Source of the DNA: Candidatus Thalassarchaeaceae archaeon
Lineage (GTDB): Archaea > Thermoplasmatota > Poseidoniia > Poseidoniales > Thalassarchaeaceae
Length of the DNA stretch: 64,000 nt
NCBI GenBank assembly: GCA_030747475.1
Contig: JASLKO010000180.1
Location: 51,477 to 115,476 of the forward strand
Direction of reading: 5' to 3'
Shown: in pieces, positions 25,702 through 33,684 of the stretch
How positions within the stretch are numbered: position 1 is the stretch's first letter
Layout of the letters: each line of letters starts with the position of its first letter
Program-made: the position numbers and the translations under genes
Notes under the pieces: model-generated
The model's input: only the letters and a program-made list of their open reading frames with translations
Database searches by the model: none
What the model was told of the DNA's origin: nothing

Positions 25702-27968
25702 TTCCCTCTACTCAATCATCGACCTTGGATTCGACACCATTGGATGTATTGGTGCATCTGCGTAATACCAATCTCATCGGAGAAGGGAATTTGTTTGGTG
25801 CGCCTGATGAACTCCTGTTATATTCAGGTGGCCCGGAAAGTGACTTAGCTCGCAACAGTTTACTGATGGGCCCCCCCACAATGCGTTTCCTTGTTCGCCA
25901 ACCATCACGCACAGAACTTCCAGTACTTTCTGCAAATCACTCGCCCCTCTCTGGTGAAATCAAAATTCAAAATCAATTGACATCAATGAAAATTGATGTT
26001 CAAATCTGGAACAATGGCTGGCATTTTGAAACACAACACACAGGAAATGGATTGGCAGATGGTTTGCGTGCATGCGAATCATATTTGTCTTCCACAAATC
26101 GTTCTGAATTCACTCCAGGTGGGTTTGCCGGTTTGTTGACCTATGACATGGTCCAATTCACTGAACCTTTACAATTTAGACATCTACCAGAAGAAAATGA
26201 AACCTTGATGGTACTCTATCGTTCAGATCGATGGATTATTCACAACCGCCAAAAGGACTGCCTAGAAGCACATTCCACGATTGAAGGTGATACATGGTTA
26301 ACAGCGGTTGAAACTCTCCTTTCAAATCCAATTCCTACTAGAGATGAATTCCACAGGCCCAAATCAGTTACTCCATCTTCTGAATCTGATTCTGAACACA
26401 TGGAGAAGATCCGACGAACTCAAAACGCAATCAGAGAGGGTGTCCTTTACCAATTGAATTATGGCCGAAAATGGGGGGGAATAATCGAGTCTCCTTGGAG
26501 GGTGTTTGAACAGTTAGCGCAAGACAACCCGGCACCTTGTGCAGCGTGGCTTTCCGCCCCCGATCTCGATTTAGCAATCATGAGTAGTAGCCCCGAACTC
26601 CTATTGCGTCAAGAGGGAGAAACAGTTTCTACGCGCCCAATTAAGGGTACGCGCCCGCGAGGGGACGATGCAGAACACGATGCAAACCTTCGCGGTGAAT
26701 TGGTTGGTAGCCAAAAGGAAATTGCAGAACACCTTATGTTAGTCGATTTAGAACGAAACGACCTTGGCCGAATATGTACGCCTGGCAGTGTTTATTGGAA
26801 GCGCTGGCGCATCGAATCATATCCTCATGTACAACACATGGTGAGTGAGATTGAAGGTCAATTACGCGATGATTGTGACGGTTTCGATGCATTACAATCA
26901 CTATTCCCTGGGGGTAGCATCACAGGTTGTCCAAAAACCGCAACGATTGCAGCAATCGATGAATTGGAGGCAACTCCTCGTCGAGTATGGACGGGTTCCA
27001 TCGGTCACATCGACCCTCGTACAAGTATTTCTGAATGGAATATTTTGATTCGCACAATCGACACACGATTGGAATCAGGACATTGGCAAGCGACCATCCA
27101 AGCAGGGGGTGGATTGGTCATCGGTTCTGATCCAATCCAAGAGGTAGAGGAAGCGAAATGGAAGGCCCATGCTCTTTGTCAAGCAGCCTGGGATTACGCA
27201 CCGGTGACGACATCAATCCATTCACCCAGGGGTCTCAATGCGGTTAGCCTTCACCCTATTCCACCCATTACGAATACAGTTAGACAATTGATTGAAAGTA
27301 GAGATGTTGGCCTTATTCAGCAATCGATATCCGATGCCCCTTCACCTGTAAAGTGGACTCCTAATCTTCGATTGCCTCAACTTGAAAGAGGTCACCGTAT
27401 CTTGTTCGTCGACAATCTAGATTCATTTTCATGGAATATTGTTCATGCATTTGCAACACTTGGTGCAGAAGTAATAGTCATCCCAGGGCGTGGGGGACCT
27501 ATCGATTCAGAACATCTGCTAGAATCTCTAAATCCTACTCACATTGTATTGGGGCCGGGGCCCGGAAGGCCTGAGCAATCTCAACTCACAATGAATATGG
27601 CGAGATTGGCATTTTCAGGCAATGCTCCACCATTGCTAGGCATTTGTTTGGGCCACCAAGCCATTGGGTTAACAGCAGGCTGGCCCCTTATCCCATCTCC
27701 ATTGGGCGCTGTACACGGCGTCCCTGAATCAATTACTTCTGAGGATGAGACATTAATGATGACCAGATATCACAGCTTAATCCTATATCCAGATGAGTCA
27801 ACAGTTATCAATTCAGAATTGGAAGTCATTGCACGTGATGCAACTACTGAATCACTCATTATGGCAGTAAAACACCAATCCATTCCAATTTTTGGCTATC
27901 AGTTCCACCCAGAGTCCTCTGGTTCGGTAGATGGTGTTTCAATTCTTGCGGACTTCCTTGCATGCTGA
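25698..27968 (+). CDS. pabBA: Aminodeoxychorismate synthase, PabB-PabA fusion
   Basis: Converts chorismate and glutamine to 4-amino-4-deoxychorismate for p-aminobenzoate. Residues about 1-500 are the chorismate-binding component: PIKGTRPRG has K316, the Lys diagnostic of PabB (anthranilate synthases have Ala), followed by LMLVDLERNDLGR, PHVQHMVSEIEG, FPGGSITGCPK and the Gly-rich IQAGGGLV. Residues about 565-756 are a class I glutamine amidotransferase with nucleophile C650 in GICLGHQ and H737/E739 in HPES. The synthase-then-amidotransferase order resembles TrpEG fusions. The start is TTG at 25698, seven bases after GGAGG and overlapping the pabC stop, so translation is coupled. Confidence 0.93.
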   Translation: MIPSTQSSTLDSTPLDVLVHLRNTNLIGEGNLFGAPDELLLYSGGPESDLARNSLLMGPPTMRFLVRQPSRTELPVLSANHSPLSGEIKIQNQLTSMKIDVQIWNNGWHFETQHTGNGLADGLRACESYLSSTNRSEFTPGGFAGLLTYDMVQFTEPLQFRHLPEENETLMVLYRSDRWIIHNRQKDCLEAHSTIEGDTWLTAVETLLSNPIPTRDEFHRPKSVTPSSESDSEHMEKIRRTQNAIREGVLYQLNYGRKWGGIIESPWRVFEQLAQDNPAPCAAWLSAPDLDLAIMSSSPELLLRQEGETVSTRPIKGTRPRGDDAEHDANLRGELVGSQKEIAEHLMLVDLERNDLGRICTPGSVYWKRWRIESYPHVQHMVSEIEGQLRDDCDGFDALQSLFPGGSITGCPKTATIAAIDELEATPRRVWTGSIGHIDPRTSISEWNILIRTIDTRLESGHWQATIQAGGGLVIGSDPIQEVEEAKWKAHALCQAAWDYAPVTTSIHSPRGLNAVSLHPIPPITNTVRQLIESRDVGLIQQSISDAPSPVKWTPNLRLPQLERGHRILFVDNLDSFSWNIVHAFATLGAEVIVIPGRGGPIDSEHLLESLNPTHIVLGPGPGRPEQSQLTMNMARLAFSGNAPPLLGICLGHQAIGLTAGWPLIPSPLGAVHGVPESITSEDETLMMTRYHSLILYPDESTVINSELEVIARDATTESLIMAVKHQSIPIFGYQFHPESSGSVDGVSILADFLAC

Positions 27969-28011
27969 GACTACGAAGTGTTCAAGAAATGCCCACTGTT
28001 CGACTGGTTTA

Positions 28012-28374
28012 ATGCCAACTTGTCGTCTGTGTAAATCGACCTATCCGGCAGACCAGTTCATCGATGGCAATGGCCCAAGACATCTGGTATGTGTGCGATG
28101 TGCAGTGGATGAAGGGTACCTTGCAGCAGAGGATGTCAGTAATTTGTACGATGATCAAACCGCTAAGGCAAGAATGTCACTCTTTGCTCGCCGTTATGGG
28201 CCCATTTTCTGGCTGTTTGTATGCTGGACCCTGTGGGCATTGCTCTTCCAAGGAATTGACTTGTGGACCACTCTGACAATGGGTGCTCTCATCCTTGCGA
28301 CCTTGGGAGTCCCAATCATGTTCTTCCTTCGAACAGCGAAATTCCAAGCACAACTACGACAGTTGACGCCTTGA
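28012..28374 (+). CDS. Small zinc-ribbon membrane protein
   Basis: About 120 aa. The N-terminus has two CxxC pairs, C4/C7 and C27/C30, separated by about 20 residues: a zinc ribbon. A linker and two membrane segments follow (about residues 63-83 and 88-112), with a short basic tail. The ATG at 28012 is chosen because the Cys pairs begin right after it; the frame is open upstream into pabBA but the extra residues look unrelated. It lies 43 bp after pabBA on the same strand. Zinc-ribbon/two-TM proteins of unknown function are common in archaea; no specific role is assigned. Confidence 0.7.
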   Translation: MPTCRLCKSTYPADQFIDGNGPRHLVCVRCAVDEGYLAAEDVSNLYDDQTAKARMSLFARRYGPIFWLFVCWTLWALLFQGIDLWTTLTMGALILATLGVPIMFFLRTAKFQAQLRQLTP

Positions 28375-28382
28375 ATCACATA

Positions 28383-28421
28383 CAGAGAGTTGGGGCCTAC
28401 GGCCTTCCACCCAACTCTCTG
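28383..28421. other. 12-bp perfect inverted repeat, hairpin
   Basis: CAGAGAGTTGGG (28383-28394) pairs perfectly with CCCAACTCTCTG (28410-28421), and the 15-base loop contains a GCC-TAC-GGC mini-stem. It lies nine bases after the stop of the zinc-ribbon gene, so it may be a terminator or the first part of a small RNA together with the next hairpin. Confidence 0.6.
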
Positions 28422-28433
28422 CTGTTAGTTCTC

Positions 28434-28485
28434 ACAGAGTTTTGACTCGAGTAAGAACGAACCCCCACTCGAGCGTGTTCTCTGT
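28434..28485. other. Second intergenic hairpin with symmetric internal loop
   Basis: ACAGAG (28434-28439) pairs with CTCTGT (28480-28485) and CTCGAG (28446-28451) with CTCGAG (28468-28473), leaving a symmetric six-by-six internal loop and a 16-base apical loop. It ends 18 bases before the 41-aa ORF, so it could also act as a leader structure. Confidence 0.5.
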
Positions 28486-28502
28486 TACATTGCACACAAT
28501 AG

Positions 28503-28628
28503 ATGTCACAACACAAGAAAAACAGCAACGAAGAAGTGGTAGCACGACTTATCTCACAAGGGTGGAAGGTGTGCAAAGAATCTGATGATGGCCGAGAAGT
28601 ATGGTTGACGAAAAGGGGGGTTTGCTGA
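28503..28628 (+). CDS. Putative 41-aa protein upstream of VWA gene
   Basis: A short ORF ending one base before the VWA gene's ATG (TGA-A-ATG), which suggests translational coupling. The peptide is basic and has the look of a small folded protein: NEEVVARLISQGWKVCKE is helical, and DDGREVWLTKRG has an alternating strand pattern. No clear SD sequence precedes its ATG. No family recognised. It may instead be only a leader ORF. Confidence 0.5.
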   Translation: MSQHKKNSNEEVVARLISQGWKVCKESDDGREVWLTKRGVC

Positions 28629-28629
28629 A

Positions 28630-29664
28630 ATGCACCACCTCGTATACCTTGACGATTCAGGATCCATGAGTGGCCAGAGACTCGATATGGCAAAGTGGAT
28701 TTATGAAAATCTGCTGGACCGTATTGACAATGATATTGGTCAAGTGACTCTGTTTGATCACGAACAGCGCATTGCATTGCCATGGGGCAAGCACAATCGT
28801 AGTCGCTGGGATTCAGTAATGTCAGATTGGACTGGTAAGGGTATGACTTACCTTTGGAAGATGGTCATTGATGACGTCGAGCAGAGGGAAGCCACTGACC
28901 TCAACATCGTTATTATCACAGATGGTTACGATAACAAAAGTCCATTCCCATATGGTGGGAGAAAAGGAATCATCCCTACCGTATTGCGATTACGTCGTGG
29001 GGGATACAATGGTGAAATTCACATTGTTGACATCGGTGGTGGAATGAGTAATCCGGATGTAATGCATGTTTGTCATTGGACTGGTGGAATGTATTACGAG
29101 ATATCCGGATATGATGACAGTGCCAAAGATCAGTTCATTCAAGAATTCTTAGTAGATTTCATTGATGAAGGCCAAGATTCTCTCCTAAGAAAACAAAATC
29201 GTATAAAACGACAAAAAAGAGTTCCTAAGGGATTCAGACTTCCCAAGATGCCAATCCTTGATGATACAATATTGGATAGGGCAATCAGGTGGGATGTAGT
29301 ATATCAAAATGCATTGATTACATCACCACTCCCAGGTGTTACACCATTGAGGGGTCGCACAAAACCAAGGGATTGGGGTACCGCAATTCGGATGTCAGAG
29401 AAGGTGATAGGTGGATACAGATACATCTACGTTACCACAGAAGGTCCATATCATCACTCAGATGAGAGAAATGAGTTACGGAGACGTCTTCTAGAACTCG
29501 TCGTCAATGAAGAAAATGAAGCCATTAAAAATGGGCACAGGCTCTGTTTGATTTTTGAAGAGAAGGACGATGCACAACGAATGTGCGGTGGCGGCTCAAA
29601 CAATTTGAAGAATCTTGGAATTGTCATTAATCGTTCAAAACACATTGAGGTACTACATAATTAG
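28630..29664 (+). CDS. VWA-domain protein
   Basis: A 344-aa cytoplasmic protein with no signal peptide. Residues 1-175 form a von Willebrand factor A domain with a complete metal-ion adhesion site: D8, S10 and S12 in DDSGSMS, T73 in GKGMTYLW, and D98 in IITDGYD. VWA domains bind a protein partner through a Mg ion and often act with AAA+ ATPases, chelatases or in stress systems. The remaining 170 residues are basic and unrecognised, with an RKQNRIKRQKR stretch near 200. The ATG is preceded by a G-run (AGGGGGG). It sits between a 41-aa ORF and a 161-aa protein of unknown function; the partner is not identified. Confidence 0.85.
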   Translation: MHHLVYLDDSGSMSGQRLDMAKWIYENLLDRIDNDIGQVTLFDHEQRIALPWGKHNRSRWDSVMSDWTGKGMTYLWKMVIDDVEQREATDLNIVIITDGYDNKSPFPYGGRKGIIPTVLRLRRGGYNGEIHIVDIGGGMSNPDVMHVCHWTGGMYYEISGYDDSAKDQFIQEFLVDFIDEGQDSLLRKQNRIKRQKRVPKGFRLPKMPILDDTILDRAIRWDVVYQNALITSPLPGVTPLRGRTKPRDWGTAIRMSEKVIGGYRYIYVTTEGPYHHSDERNELRRRLLELVVNEENEAIKNGHRLCLIFEEKDDAQRMCGGGSNNLKNLGIVINRSKHIEVLHN

Positions 29665-29674
29665 GGGTGAAAAA

Positions 29675-30160
29675 ATGAATAGAGATTATGAATATGAAAT
29701 GATGCCTAAGAAAATTTGTAACTTACAACCATTCAATATTCCACCCAATCCAACTGGTGGATATGGTGGTTTCAATCCATTCCCTGAACCCAAGGAATTC
29801 CCTCCAACTGAATCTTACAATTCGATTCCATCCGATACTGAGGGAACTTGTGAAGAGACCTTGGTCATTTATGTTGAACAATTAGACAGCTCTAATTTCC
29901 CAGAGAATCAATATCTCTGTGAGTTTTGGGACCGTGCAGGAATTGAACCAAATGATGATGATAGGAATCGCAGAACTCCACAACAATTAGAATTGATAGC
30001 ACTATTTTGTGCACTTGCCTCATTCCAAAATTGTAGACATAAGAAGATCATCTTCGTTGTCAATCAATACAGATACAACTCAATGATTGATTGTGTGGAA
30101 GGCTTTATCCAGATCTACTCTGAGTTACAGGAGGTAGATATTCAGATTAAGGCTGTATGA
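29675..30160 (+). CDS. Hypothetical protein downstream of VWA gene
   Basis: A 161-aa protein starting at the ATG 29675, four bases after AGGGGTGA, ten bases past the VWA gene; clearly the same operon. The first 55 residues are Pro, Gly, Phe and Asn rich and likely disordered. The rest alternates predicted strands and helices (ETLVIYVEQLD, then RRTPQQLELIALFCALASF, then KKIIFVVNQYRYN), which suggests a compact alpha/beta domain with a few Cys. No family recognised. Its conserved position next to VWA would suggest a partner, but only one genome is visible here. Confidence 0.65.
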   Translation: MNRDYEYEMMPKKICNLQPFNIPPNPTGGYGGFNPFPEPKEFPPTESYNSIPSDTEGTCEETLVIYVEQLDSSNFPENQYLCEFWDRAGIEPNDDDRNRRTPQQLELIALFCALASFQNCRHKKIIFVVNQYRYNSMIDCVEGFIQIYSELQEVDIQIKAV

Positions 30161-30508
30161 TTCGGTTTACACTTGGGAATGATGAGGTATTTGGTCACAT
30201 TGTTCAAATAGGACCTCACCTTAGTCGTGGACAGAGGGAACACAGGGTTCTCTAAGACCGAACTGTAGCTGAACTGGCTTGATTGGAGGCATAAACAAAG
30301 GACTGCGAGGCGATGTGGCAAACGGGCGAGACCCGTTGAAGTGCGGAAAACACTCCACATCTCCCGCGATAATTAGCGATAAGCCCCAGCGTCAGCATTC
30401 AAACCCACAAGAACTCCTGGAGATCGAGGTCCCTTTCGAGGGAATCGTCCTAGAAAGAGAGAACGGTGGGTTCTCTGAAATGATTTACAAAATGGAAGTG
30501 AAAACGAA
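30161..30508 (+). ncRNA. Candidate structured RNA or long leader
   Basis: A 348-base gap with no convincing gene and many compatible helices. TTCGGTTT (30161-30168) pairs with AGACCGAA (30255-30262), enclosing TGAGGTATTTG (30183-30193) with CAAAT...ACCTCA (30205-30218) and AGGGAAC with GTTCTCT (30247-30253). A three-way junction follows: GATGTGG/CCACATC (30312-30318, 30355-30361) encloses AACGGG/CCCGTT and AGTG/CACT. Then TCCCT-TTCG-AGGGA (30430-30443) and AGAGAAC/GTTCTCT (30458-30476). The last AGAGAAC could pair instead with 30247-30253, so two alternative folds exist. It may be a free RNA or a regulatory leader of the gene at 30509. It lacks recognisable RNase P, SRP or tRNA motifs. Confidence 0.6.
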
Positions 30509-32188
30509 ATGAATAATCGAAAGAACCTGAGCATGATAGTTGCATTGTTCCTCGTCCTGATGACGGCATCGACCGTTGTCAGTGGTGACGGTACTGACCC
30601 TCTCGACCCGTCTGACGGCGGCGCCGATTGGGATGGTGACGGATTAACCAACGCCGAAGAACAATCGCACGGAACGGATATGACAAAAGCAGACTCTGAT
30701 GGAGATGGCTTACCCGATGGATGGGAAGTGGCCCACGGCCTCAACCCAAACAACGGTGGCGATGCCAACAGCGACGCTGACAACGATGGCCTAACAGCCG
30801 CCCAAGAGTACGCACAAGGGACCAACCCTAACAGTGCGGACACTGATGGCGACGGTCGTCCAGACAGTTCTGATCCTTTCCCTAATGACCCAAATGATGG
30901 TGAATACTCGGATTCGGACGGCGACGGCATCCCCGACGCCTATGATCCAGATTACCAAGACGCTGAGACTGGCAGCGGAGACGGCGGCACCCAAGGTGGC
31001 GGCGAATCCAACGACCAAGGACAGGGTCAAGGTCAAGACCAAGGCCAAGGCCAAGGTCAGGGACAAGGACAAGGACAAGGCCAAGGTCAAGGCCAAGGTC
31101 AGGGCCAAGGTCAAGGCCAAGGTCAGGGCCAAGGTCAAGGCCAAGGTCAAGGCCAAGGTCAGGGCCAAGGTCAAGGCCAAGGTCAGCAGGGCCAGCAAGG
31201 TCAGCAAGGCCAGCAAGGTCAGCAGGGCCAGCAAGGTCAGCAAGGACAGCAAGGACAGCAGGGACAAGGCTCCCAGCAAGGTCAGCAGTCCGGCCAAGAA
31301 GGTCAGCAAGGCCAGCAAGGTCAGCAAGGCCAGCAAGGTCAGCAAGGCCAGCAAGGTCAGCAAGGCCAGCAAGGTCAACAGCAGGACAATGGTCAAGGTC
31401 AACAACAGCAGGGTGGCGAACAAGGTGCCCAGCAAGGTGGACAAGATCAGCAGAACCAGAATGGTGACAACCAGAATGGTCAGGACCAGCAAGACACCGG
31501 CCAGACCCAAAACGGTCAGCAAGGCCAGCAAGGCCAGCAATCGGACCAGCAACAAGGTCAGCAGCTCGATAACCAGGAGCAAAACGGCGACAACGACAAC
31601 GACGGAGATGGTATCCCAGACGACGTGGATAACGACGACGACAATGATGGCATCCCAGACAACGTTGATAGCATGCCTGAGGACCACGATAACGACGGCT
31701 TAGACGACGCTGAAGATAGCGACGACGATGGCGACGGAATCGATGACCGCGAAGAAGTGAACGACGGTGACCCTAATACGGACATCTACGATCACGACAA
31801 CGACGGTGTATCGGATAACGTGGACCTAGACATCGATAACGACGGTATCGACAACCTCAATGACAAGGGCCCTAACGGAGAAGATTACTCCAGGGACCAC
31901 GACAATGATGGTATGGATGATGCTGTAGATCCGGACGACGACAACGACGAGATTCTCGACGTTGACGAGTTCGACGGTGTTACAGGAAGCTGGCGCTATG
32001 ACCACGACAACGATGGTCTCGAAGACAAGACGGACACGGACGACGATAACGACGGACTATCCGACTGGTTTGAGAACAACGATGGAAATGATGCAACCGG
32101 ACAATACGACCACGACAACGACGGCGTCGATGATCATCTCGACGACGACGATGACGGGGACGGTATCCTCGATGATCTCGAGGTTTGA
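30509..32188 (+). CDS. Secreted thrombospondin type-3-like protein with Gln-Gly tract
   Basis: A 559-aa exported protein. Residues 1-25 form a signal peptide (NNRKN, then MIVALFLVLMTAS, then cleavage near VVSG). Residues about 27-150 and 365-559 are calcium-binding thrombospondin type-3 repeats of the form DxDxDGxxD with spaced Asp, and the protein has no membrane segment. Between them lies a long low-complexity stretch, mostly alternating Gln-Gly and then Gln-Gln-Gly, about 130-200 residues, with Asn/Asp additions. The whole protein is very acidic, as expected for a marine surface or released protein. GGAAGTGA is eight bases before the ATG. Role likely structural or matrix-like; no enzyme motif. 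Confidence 0.85.
   Translation: MNNRKNLSMIVALFLVLMTASTVVSGDGTDPLDPSDGGADWDGDGLTNAEEQSHGTDMTKADSDGDGLPDGWEVAHGLNPNNGGDANSDADNDGLTAAQEYAQGTNPNSADTDGDGRPDSSDPFPNDPNDGEYSDSDGDGIPDAYDPDYQDAETGSGDGGTQGGGESNDQGQGQGQDQGQGQGQGQGQGQGQGQGQGQGQGQGQGQGQGQGQGQGQGQGQGQGQGQQGQQGQQGQQGQQGQQGQQGQQGQQGQGSQQGQQSGQEGQQGQQGQQGQQGQQGQQGQQGQQGQQQDNGQGQQQQGGEQGAQQGGQDQQNQNGDNQNGQDQQDTGQTQNGQQGQQGQQSDQQQGQQLDNQEQNGDNDNDGDGIPDDVDNDDDNDGIPDNVDSMPEDHDNDGLDDAEDSDDDGDGIDDREEVNDGDPNTDIYDHDNDGVSDNVDLDIDNDGIDNLNDKGPNGEDYSRDHDNDGMDDAVDPDDDNDEILDVDEFDGVTGSWRYDHDNDGLEDKTDTDDDNDGLSDWFENNDGNDATGQYDHDNDGVDDHLDDDDDGDGILDDLEV
31015..31580 (+). repeat. Gln-Gly coding minisatellite
   Basis: Imperfect tandem repeat of CAAGGC/CAAGGT/CAGGGC hexamers (Gln-Gly), then 9-base CAGCAAGGT-type units (Gln-Gln-Gly). 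Synonymous third-position changes keep the amino-acid pattern. Both other frames and the reverse strand are open here only because of this repeat. Confidence 0.85.
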
Positions 32189-32300
32189 TTGCCCAAGCAT
32201 CTGACATAAGTGGACAAACCACTCCTTCAGAGACTGTCTAGAGCAGTCGTCCTGGCCCACCCGGTCGTTCTTCGGAATCTCAGGGTGTGGCCGAAACCCC

Positions 32301-32308
32301 CTTTTTAA
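32301..32308 (+). promoter_or_regulatory. TATA-like element upstream of 32362
   Basis: CTTTTTAA sits 54 bp before the ATG of the next gene in a 173-bp gap after the Gln-Gly protein. If used, transcription would begin near 32330 with a leader of about 30 bases. No other feature is seen in this gap. Confidence 0.3.
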
Positions 32309-32361
32309 CAGCAACCTTTGATGAATGGCCTATGGGTCAGAGACATGAGGGATGAATCGCC

Positions 32362-33354
32362 ATGACCATTGACCCGACAACAATCGGCCTCGGTTTGGGC
32401 GGAGTAATCATTGCATTACTCCTCCTTCGTTTCATCTTCGGAAAGAAGAAATTGAATGCCATGGCAACAGAAGTAACCAAGATTCGAGATAGCGACCATA
32501 TTCCCGAACCGGTCGAAGTTCCTTCTTCGGATCCATCTGCTACTGCACCTGAAGGGGTTGGTGTTACCAGGACTCTTTCAATGAGAGAACGAATACTGTT
32601 GCACCTTCGTTATGTGGCAACTGTAGAAGATCCGTCTTCTCCCCCAGTAGTTCAAGCCGTTGCATCGGTTGTTGACGGTGAAGTAAAAACACTATGCGAT
32701 GCGTTACAATTGCTTCAAACATCTGGTGAAATTAGAAATGAAGGAGTTCCCGGGTCCTCTTTTTCATTGACCTCTTCTGGAAGAGAAAGGGCCAATGTTG
32801 TCCACGGAGATTACATGGCATCTACAGTTACTATTGATGAAGAAGAAGTCGTTGTGGGGAATGCTGTTGGATTTGATGGATTTCCATTGATTGGCCCCCA
32901 TATTCATGACCAATTTGGTCAAGCAACAGGCGGCCCATTATCCATTTTAGTTCGTTCTTTATCGATTAGTTTCGAGGACGGTGAAATGTCTTTAGATGAA
33001 CGAAGGATGATTGAAAATTTAGCCGAAGAACTTTCCATATCAAATGACGAAGCGAAAGACATTGAATCGTATGTTAAGGCTGCAATGGGAGGCAAGACAG
33101 TTTCAGAACCAATTGAAGAGTTGGATGTTGAAATCCCTGAAGCTCCCGAACTCCCTGAAATCATGACAGAACCTGAGCCTGAGCCTGAACCTGAGCCTGA
33201 ACCTGAGCCTGAGCCTGAACCTGAGCCTGAACCTGAGCCTGAACCAAGTCCACCCGCCCCCCCTCCAGAACCGGTAATGAGTATGCAAGATCGATATGGT
33301 CAGATTGCTGATGAAGACGACTCCCGCCCCGATAAGATGCATCGTAAGTTTTGA
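32362..33354 (+). CDS. Membrane-anchored winged-helix/TerB-like protein
   Basis: A 330-aa protein with one N-terminal membrane helix (about residues 8-27, then KKK), so most of it is cytoplasmic. Residues about 70-140 resemble a winged-helix domain: RERILLHLRY, TLCDALQLLQTSGEI, then a FSLTSSGRERA wing. Residues about 195-240 resemble a TerB-like module (SFEDGEMSLDERRMIENLAEEL), recalling the genes at 380-1372. A Glu-Pro dipeptide run of about 13 copies (nt 33169-33245) and a basic tail end it. Membrane-tethered winged-helix proteins can act as receptors or transcription regulators; function here is inferred from domains only. Confidence 0.65.
   Translation: MTIDPTTIGLGLGGVIIALLLLRFIFGKKKLNAMATEVTKIRDSDHIPEPVEVPSSDPSATAPEGVGVTRTLSMRERILLHLRYVATVEDPSSPPVVQAVASVVDGEVKTLCDALQLLQTSGEIRNEGVPGSSFSLTSSGRERANVVHGDYMASTVTIDEEEVVVGNAVGFDGFPLIGPHIHDQFGQATGGPLSILVRSLSISFEDGEMSLDERRMIENLAEELSISNDEAKDIESYVKAAMGGKTVSEPIEELDVEIPEAPELPEIMTEPEPEPEPEPEPEPEPEPEPEPEPEPSPPAPPPEPVMSMQDRYGQIADEDDSRPDKMHRKF
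33169..33245 (+). repeat. Glu-Pro microsatellite
   Basis: Alternating GAGCCT and GAACCT hexamers coding Glu-Pro about 13 times within the 32362 gene. Such a Glu-Pro run is a rigid extended spacer in other proteins. Confidence 0.85.
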
Positions 33355-33403
33355 GGCCATTAGAAGCACATTACCTCGATTTCATCGACATCGATATTAA
33401 AGC

Positions 33404-33670
33404 GTGAACGTCTACGGAGGTTTGACGATATCCCAGCGGATGCCTCGAGAGATGATTAGAATGAAGGCTACACCATATGTGATGGCCTTTTTTGGTCTCG
33501 TGCTAATTGTGTTGGGAATACGTGAAGAATCGATGGACGTCGGGCAAATTTTACTCGGTCTCCTTCAGATGGTTGTTGGGATTTTGATGACTGGATTAAT
33601 CCCATTGCCGTTTCTGAACAAGTTGGTCGTCCAAGAAGAGGAACATGAGGATCCTCACAAAAAGTTTTGA
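33404..33670 (+). CDS. Small two-TM membrane protein
   Basis: At most 88 aa. Two hydrophobic segments lie at about residues 24-42 and 49-70, with an acidic C-terminal tail (EEEHEDPHKKF). The start is uncertain: the open frame begins with GTG 33404, while ATG codons at 33440, 33452 and 33461 follow. A GGAGG at 33416-33420 lies too close to or too far from these for a clear choice. It lies 49 bp after the winged-helix gene and 14 bp before the 686-aa gene, so it is probably in the same operon. No family recognised. Confidence 0.6.
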   Translation: MNVYGGLTISQRMPREMIRMKATPYVMAFFGLVLIVLGIREESMDVGQILLGLLQMVVGILMTGLIPLPFLNKLVVQEEEHEDPHKKF

Positions 33671-33684
33671 GAGAGTGATAGAAA

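Noticed and set aside
30161..30508. RNase P RNA or SRP RNA
   Set aside because: The conserved RNase P regions (AGGAAAGTCC-like and the 3' AGAA...GGCTTA) and the SRP helix 8 core are not present on either strand.
30279..30512. 77-aa ORF inside the structured gap, overlapping the next start by four bases
   Set aside because: Its first half runs through the three-way junction and its second half through two perfect hairpins; codons follow the RNA structure rather than a protein pattern. A leader peptide cannot be fully excluded.
30791..31703. Long open frames on both strands over the Gln-Gly tract
   Set aside because: They are only the other frames of the hexamer repeat (Leu/Thr/Ala or Lys/Val/Ala runs) and have no start signal or folded-protein composition.
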